From positions 248,001-312,000 of the forward strand of contig JALUXC010000002.1 of NCBI GenBank assembly GCA_027019165.1: a stretch of 64,000 bases of DNA, in the 5' to 3' direction. This DNA is from Pseudophaeobacter sp. GTDB lineage: Bacteria > Pseudomonadota > Alphaproteobacteria > Rhodobacterales > Rhodobacteraceae. The notes under the pieces were generated by a model, which did no database searches, was not told the origin of the DNA, and saw nothing but the letters and a program-made list of their open reading frames with translations. The position numbers were made by a program, and so were the translations under genes. Position 1 is the stretch's first letter. Every line of letters starts with the position of its first letter. This document shows positions 59,666 to 64,000 of the stretch, in pieces.

Positions 59666-61288
59666 TCATTCGGCGGCCAGGGCCGCCTTGTTGCGGATCA
59701 TGTCCGCGGCTTTCTCTGCGATCATGATGGTCGGAGCGTTGGTATTGCCGCCGATCAGCCGGGGCATGATCGAGGCATCCACAACGCGCAGACCTTCCAT
59801 GCCGCGCACTTTCAATTCCGGATCGACGACCGCCATTTCATCCTGCCCCATCCTGCAGGTGCCCACCGGATGATAGATCGTATCTGACCGGGCACGGATG
59901 TGCTGCTCCAACGCTGCGTCATCCGGCTCTCCTTCGATGAACAGCTCCTTGTGAATGTAGTTCTGCAAGGGGGGCGTCTCCATGATCTGCCGGGTCTTGC
60001 GGATCCCCTTGATCATCACCGCCAGATCTTCTGGGTCTGCCAAGAACTGCGGATCAATCCGTGGGGGTGCCATGGGATCGCCCGTGGTCAGCCCGACAGA
60101 GCCACGGGATTTCGGGCGCAGCACGCAGACATGGCAGCTAAAACCATGGCCCATATGCAGCTTGCGCGCGTGATCGTCCACAATCGAAATCACGAAATGC
60201 AGCTGCACATCGGCGCGGGCCAGCGAAGGGTCGGTCTTGAGGAAAGCCGCCCCTTCAGCAAAGGGGGTCGCCAGCATGCCCTTGCCGGTCTTTCGCCAGT
60301 CATTGATGTGTTTCAGCAGATTGACGCTGCCGGGCAGCGAGATCCCGAAATTGTCCCGATCCTTGCTCTTATAGGCGAGGGTGAAGTCGAGGTGGTCCTG
60401 CAGGTTCTGCCCAACGCCCGGCAGCTCGTGCACCATCCCGATCCCATGGGGCGTTATATCCTCAGGCCGCCCAACGCCCGACAGCTGCAACAACTGGGGA
60501 GAGTTGAAAGCGCCGCCGCAGAGGATCACCTCGCGCCGGGCATTCACTGTCTCGTCCTGACTGCCCTTGCGATAGGCCACACCAGTCGCGCGCTTGCCCT
60601 GAAAGAGGACCTTGGTGGCATGGGCGCCGGTGATCACCGTGAGGTTACTGCGCTCCATCACCGGATGCAGATATGCGGCGGCGGCCGAGCAGCGTTCGCC
60701 GTTTTTCGACGCCTCGTGGAACTGGGTCACCTGATAAAGCCCGATCCCCTCGTTGTCGCCGCTGTTGAAATCCTCCACCTCGCGGATCTGGAGCGCCTTC
60801 CCGGCCTCGACAAAGGCGCGGGTAATCGGGCGCGGCGATTTCTGGTTGCTGACCTGCAGGGGGCCATCGCTGCCATGGGCCTCATCTGCACCGCGCTCGT
60901 TATTTTCGGCGCGCTGGAAGTAGGGCAGCACATCCTGCCAGCCCCATCCCGGGCAGCCGAGCGAAGCCCATTCATCATAGTCCCCTGCATGGCCGCGAAC
61001 ATAAAGCATGGCGTTGATCGCGCTGGAGCCGCCCAGAGCCTTGCCGCGCGGCTGATAGCCCTTGCGCCCATTCAGACCCGGCTGCGGCACCGTTTCAAAG
61101 GCCCAATTGTTGATCTTGGGGCGTCCCGGCAGCATCGCCACCACCGCCGCAGGCGCGCGCACCAGAATACTGTCGCCGCGACCCCCCGCCTCTAGCAGGC
61201 ACACGCTGATATTCGGATCCTCGCTCAGCCTTGAGGCCAGAGTCGATCCCGCAGATCCCCCTCCGACGATCACATAGTCAAATTGCAT
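59666..61288 (-). CDS. GMC-family alcohol dehydrogenase (choline dehydrogenase/AlkJ-like)
   Basis: 540 aa from the ATG at [15 protein letters not shown] (GGAGGGGA upstream; five upstream codons rejected). N-terminal FAD motif [33 protein letters not shown] signature 1 [26 protein letters not shown], and the C-terminal catalytic His-Asn pair in [11 protein letters not shown] and [19 protein letters not shown]. Oxidises an aliphatic or choline-type alcohol to an aldehyde at the membrane. Next to a CoA ligase, so an alcohol-to-acyl-CoA route is plausible (inference). Confidence 0.92.
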   Translation of the reverse strand: MQFDYVIVGGGSAGSTLASRLSEDPNISVCLLEAGGRGDSILVRAPAAVVAMLPGRPKINNWAFETVPQPGLNGRKGYQPRGKALGGSSAINAMLYVRGHAGDYDEWASLGCPGWGWQDVLPYFQRAENNERGADEAHGSDGPLQVSNQKSPRPITRAFVEAGKALQIREVEDFNSGDNEGIGLYQVTQFHEASKNGERCSAAAAYLHPVMERSNLTVITGAHATKVLFQGKRATGVAYRKGSQDETVNARREVILCGGAFNSPQLLQLSGVGRPEDITPHGIGMVHELPGVGQNLQDHLDFTLAYKSKDRDNFGISLPGSVNLLKHINDWRKTGKGMLATPFAEGAAFLKTDPSLARADVQLHFVISIVDDHARKLHMGHGFSCHVCVLRPKSRGSVGLTTGDPMAPPRIDPQFLADPEDLAVMIKGIRKTRQIMETPPLQNYIHKELFIEGEPDDAALEQHIRARSDTIYHPVGTCRMGQDEMAVVDPELKVRGMEGLRVVDASIMPRLIGGNTNAPTIMIAEKAADMIRNKAALAAE

Positions 61289-61373
61289 TGCGTCCCCTCC
61301 CAAGGTTGCATTTGAATCAAAGTGAACTCGGGAAGGGGCAGCCTGTCCATCTTTTCTCTACGTAAAGACGCTT

Positions 61374-62276
61374 CTAGCCGTCCTCTTTTGCGCCGGTCAC
61401 CGGGCGGGCCGAGGAGGCATAGCGCTCTGAAGCCGCATAATAGTCATCAAACCCGATACGTCGGCGCAGATCCATGAAACCCATCAGGTTGCTGCGCGGC
61501 TGGCCCGCCTTCATCTCGCTCAGCGTCTGCACCATCGCCTGCATGGCCGAGGCCATCAGCGACAGCGGATAGGCTGCAATGCGATAGCCGATCTCCTCCA
61601 GCGCCTCGGGCGCCAGGTCGGGGGTTTCTCCGCCCTCGACGATATTGGCCATATTGGGCGCATCGGTCGCGGCGCAGACCTCGCGCATCTCGGCCTCGGA
61701 CCGGGGCGCTTCGACAAAGATGATATCAGCGCCCAGCTCGTGGAACTTTTGCGCGCGCATCAGAGCCTCATTCAGCCCGTGATCGTGGCGGGCATCGGTG
61801 CGGGCCAGGATCAGGATATCCTGCCCTTCGTTTCGCGCATCCACGGCGGCGCGGATGCGGTCATAGGCTTCCTCGCGGCCCACCACGGCCTTGCCCGGCG
61901 TATGGCCGCAGCGTTTGGGCGCAAGCTGATCCTCGATCATCACGGCGGCGCAGCCAGCATTTGCCATGCCCTGTACCGTGCGGCGCACGTTCATCGCGTT
62001 ACCATAACCGGTGTCGCCATCGGCAATCAGCGGGATGCTCACCGCTCCGGCGATATTGCGCGCCTGATCCAGCACTTCACCATAACTCATGAGGCCCAGA
62101 TCCGGTTCCCCGATCCGCGAGGCCGAAGCGCCAAAGCCGGTCATGAAGGTGAGGTCAAACCCGGCCTGCTCAATCAGCTTGGCCGAAAGCGCATCATAGG
62201 CGCAGGGCATGGTGTGCAGGCGGGGCTGCGCCAGAAGGGCGCGTAGCGTGTCAGCAGGGGTCGTCATGTCGCTCAC
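61374..62276 (-). CDS. Isocitrate lyase / PEP mutase family lyase
   Basis: 300 aa, GTG start overlapping the dctM stop (GTGA). Motifs: TFMTGFGASASRIGEPDLGLMSYGEV; metal site IPLIADGDTGYGNAMNV; the K/R-R-C-G-H catalytic loop MIEDQLAPKRCGHTPGKAVVG; ILARTDARHDHGLNEAL; FVEAPRSEAEM. The KRCGH cysteine loop indicates a true lyase (methylisocitrate, dimethylmalate or similar) and not a phosphonate mutase. Co-transcribed with a TRAP transporter, so its substrate is likely the transported acid. Confidence 0.88.
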   Translation of the reverse strand: MSDMTTPADTLRALLAQPRLHTMPCAYDALSAKLIEQAGFDLTFMTGFGASASRIGEPDLGLMSYGEVLDQARNIAGAVSIPLIADGDTGYGNAMNVRRTVQGMANAGCAAVMIEDQLAPKRCGHTPGKAVVGREEAYDRIRAAVDARNEGQDILILARTDARHDHGLNEALMRAQKFHELGADIIFVEAPRSEAEMREVCAATDAPNMANIVEGGETPDLAPEALEEIGYRIAAYPLSLMASAMQAMVQTLSEMKAGQPRSNLMGFMDLRRRIGFDDYYAASERYASSARPVTGAKEDG

Positions 62277-63544
62277 AGTTTGAAGGGAATGTAGAGGGCA
62301 AGATCCGGCATCAGATACAGCAGGATCACGCAGAGGAACATCAGCAGAAGGAAGGGGATCGCGCCGCGCGCCACATCTCCCAGTGTGGCCCGCGCCACCG
62401 CCTGGATCACATAAAGGTTCAGCCCCACGGGCGGGGTGATCAGGGCCGCTTCGACCATGACCACCATGAAGACGCCGAACCAGATCGGATCGAAGCCAAG
62501 ACCCATGGCCGCAGGCAGCAACACCGGCGTCATGATCAGAACCATCGACAGCGCTTCAAGCACCAGCCCCATGACCACCAGGATGGCAGCCACCAGCAGC
62601 ACGAACATCAGCGGGCTGGACACCGCATCCGAGATGAAGGCGCTGATCTCCTGCGGGATACGATAGAGGGTGATCGCCTTGCCAAACACTTTGGCCCCCG
62701 CGATGATCAGCAGGATCGCAACCGTGGTCGCCATACTGTCCTTCGCCGCCTCCCAAAAGGCCGCCCAGGTCAGGGTGCGCAGGATGAAAGCTGTGATGAA
62801 AACGGCAAAGGCAAAGCCGATGGCCGCGGCCTCGGTCGGGGTGAAGGCACCAGAGTAAATCCCAGCCACCACCACAGCCGCCAGCGCCATCGATGGCAGC
62901 GCGCGTAAGCTCGCCGCGCGGCGCTCGGCTCCGGTGGCTTTTTCGCTGCGGCCCATGCCCTTCATCGAGGCATAGACCATCGAATAGCCGGAAAACAGAA
63001 CCAGCAGCGCAAGGCCAGGGCCGACACCCGCAAGGAACAGCGCGATCACCGATTCCTCGGTCACGAAACCATAGACGATCATCGGGATTGAAGGTGGGAT
63101 CAGGATTCCCAGCGTGCCGCCCGCCGCCAGCAACCCGTAGACAAAGCGCCGCTCGTAGCCGCGAGAGATCATCTCGGGTATGGCCACGGTGCCGATGGTC
63201 GCCGCCGTTGCCACCGACGAGCCAGAGATCGCCGCGAACAGCCCGCAGGAAATCACCGTCGCCACAGCCAGCCCGCCGGGCCAATGCCCCACCCAAGCCT
63301 GCACCGCCGCGTATAGATCGCGGCCCACGCCGCCTTTCAGCAGCACGTTCGACATCAACAGGAACAGCGGCACCGCCAATAGAATGAAACCGTCCAGCGT
63401 GGACAGGATCGCCTGCGGCGCCATCAGCGGAGAGAACCCGCCAAAGATCAAAAGGGACAGTCCAAGCCCGCCCAGGGCAAAGGCCACCGGAACGCCGATC
63501 AGCAACAGACCAAAAAGCGCAAGAAGAATCAGGAAAACAGTCAT
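62273..63544 (-). CDS. TRAP transporter large permease (DctM-like)
   Basis: 423 aa with about 12 membrane segments. DctM features: LFLLMSNVLLKGGVGRDLYAAVQAWVGHWPGGLA, then SSVATAATIGTVAIPEMISRGYERRFVYGLLAAGGTLGILIPPSIPMI and FGVFMVVMVEAALITPPVGLNLYV. Sodium-driven import of a dicarboxylate or sugar acid. One-base overlap with the dctQ-type gene (63544) and GTGA with the lyase gene. Confidence 0.95.
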   Translation of the reverse strand: MTVFLILLALFGLLLIGVPVAFALGGLGLSLLIFGGFSPLMAPQAILSTLDGFILLAVPLFLLMSNVLLKGGVGRDLYAAVQAWVGHWPGGLAVATVISCGLFAAISGSSVATAATIGTVAIPEMISRGYERRFVYGLLAAGGTLGILIPPSIPMIVYGFVTEESVIALFLAGVGPGLALLVLFSGYSMVYASMKGMGRSEKATGAERRAASLRALPSMALAAVVVAGIYSGAFTPTEAAAIGFAFAVFITAFILRTLTWAAFWEAAKDSMATTVAILLIIAGAKVFGKAITLYRIPQEISAFISDAVSSPLMFVLLVAAILVVMGLVLEALSMVLIMTPVLLPAAMGLGFDPIWFGVFMVVMVEAALITPPVGLNLYVIQAVARATLGDVARGAIPFLLLMFLCVILLYLMPDLALYIPFKL

Positions 63545-64000
63545 CAGTCGTGCTCTCCCTCAGCCACGATCTGCCCCTGCAAGGCACGAACCGTTTCTAT
63601 CACCGCCTGGATCAACAGAATGGCAAAGCCAAAGGGAAGCGACAGCTCGACGTACCACATGGGCATGTCCAGCATGGTTCCGGTGGTGCGGCCTCGGACA
63701 AAACTGTCGTGGAAAATCTCATATCCGTAGACCAGAACGATGGCCGAAAAGACAGCGACCATGGCCATGGCAAAGACATCCGCCGCCAGCCTTGGCCCCC
63801 TTGGCAGGTTCGCAATCACGGCGGTAATGCGGATATGGCGCCGCTCCCGCAGGCACCAGGGCGCCGCGATAAGTGATCCCCAGATCAGGCAGAACTGGCT
63901 CAGCTCTGCCGCCCAGATGGTGGGCCGCACAAAGAAATAGCGGGCCAGCACCTCATAGGTGAGCATGATCCCGGCAAGAACGAAAAGCGCCGCCGCCACA
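63544..64000 (-). CDS. TRAP transporter small permease (DctQ-like), 5' end outside the window
   Basis: About 152 residues visible, frame open at the window end. Start codons near the edge are probably internal, since DctQ proteins normally have about 20 more residues and a first TM. Motifs: YEVLARYFFVRPTIWAAELSQFCLIWGSLIAAPWCLRERRHI (TM1-TM2 region), two further helices, and WYVELSLPFGFAILLIQAVIETVRAL. Partner of DctM; the periplasmic DctP gene is expected outside the window. Confidence 0.9.
   Translation of the reverse strand, partial: VAAALFVLAGIMLTYEVLARYFFVRPTIWAAELSQFCLIWGSLIAAPWCLRERRHIRITAVIANLPRGPRLAADVFAMAMVAVFSAIVLVYGYEIFHDSFVRGRTTGTMLDMPMWYVELSLPFGFAILLIQAVIETVRALQGQIVAEGEHD

Overview
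The window looks like chromosomal DNA of a motile marine alphaproteobacterium of the Rhodobacteraceae (Roseobacter group, Ruegeria/Phaeobacter-like). The basis is the GC-rich sequence, the flagellar gene set with FlaF, FlbT and a DUF1217 protein, the TTAA-N7-TTAA boxes typical of the cell-cycle regulator CtrA, the Hint-domain exported proteins, and the abundance of polyamine ABC and TRAP transporters. The placement is by gene content and family resemblance; no 16S gene is present.

Layout. (1) 1-5.3 kb: the 3' end of a GntR/UTRA regulator, two equal-length (523 aa) choice-of-anchor-L/Hint proteins, a small conserved protein, and a bacterial glutamate-receptor-like channel lying between the two Hint genes. 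(2) 5.6-11.7 kb: housekeeping genes on the + strand (dapE, a GNAT acetyltransferase, a DUF2064 glycosyltransferase-like protein, rnr, a lytic transglycosylase), closed by a strong bidirectional terminator. (3) 11.7-24.6 kb: a polyamine island with two complete PotABCD-type ABC transporters, pointing away from each other, around a class III aminotransferase, a GntR/FCD regulator and a PuuB-like FAD oxidase. A small phosphotransferase gene follows. (4) 25.5-57.8 kb: a flagellar supercluster with at least 31 recognisable flagellar or motor genes (hook, rod, rings, filament, export apparatus, stator), plus several proteins of unknown role: an 833-aa periplasmic protein coupled to motA, a 150-aa membrane protein, a MotE-like protein and a candidate FliJ. 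One non-flagellar pair (membrane protein plus XRE regulator) sits inside it. FliG and FliM were not found. (5) 58.0-64.0 kb: a catabolic block with an acyl-CoA ligase (DmdB-like), a GMC alcohol dehydrogenase, an isocitrate lyase/PEP-mutase family lyase and a TRAP transporter that runs off the window.

How the parts work together. In the flagellar region several transcription units diverge from short intergenic regions that carry perfect or near-perfect CtrA half-site pairs (motB, flgE, fliL/fliF, fliI/flgB, fliK/flgJ). This suggests cell-cycle control of flagellum assembly. A second perfect CtrA box lies upstream of the downstream Hint protein, so that exported protein may share the regulation. 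FlaF and FlbT, encoded just after flagellin, probably act on the structured flagellin leader. In the polyamine island, uptake is coupled to oxidation or transamination of putrescine-like amines, and an identical 9-mer (TGATCAAAT) in two promoters is a candidate operator for the local GntR regulator.

No CRISPR array, insertion sequence, prophage, rRNA or tRNA was recognised.
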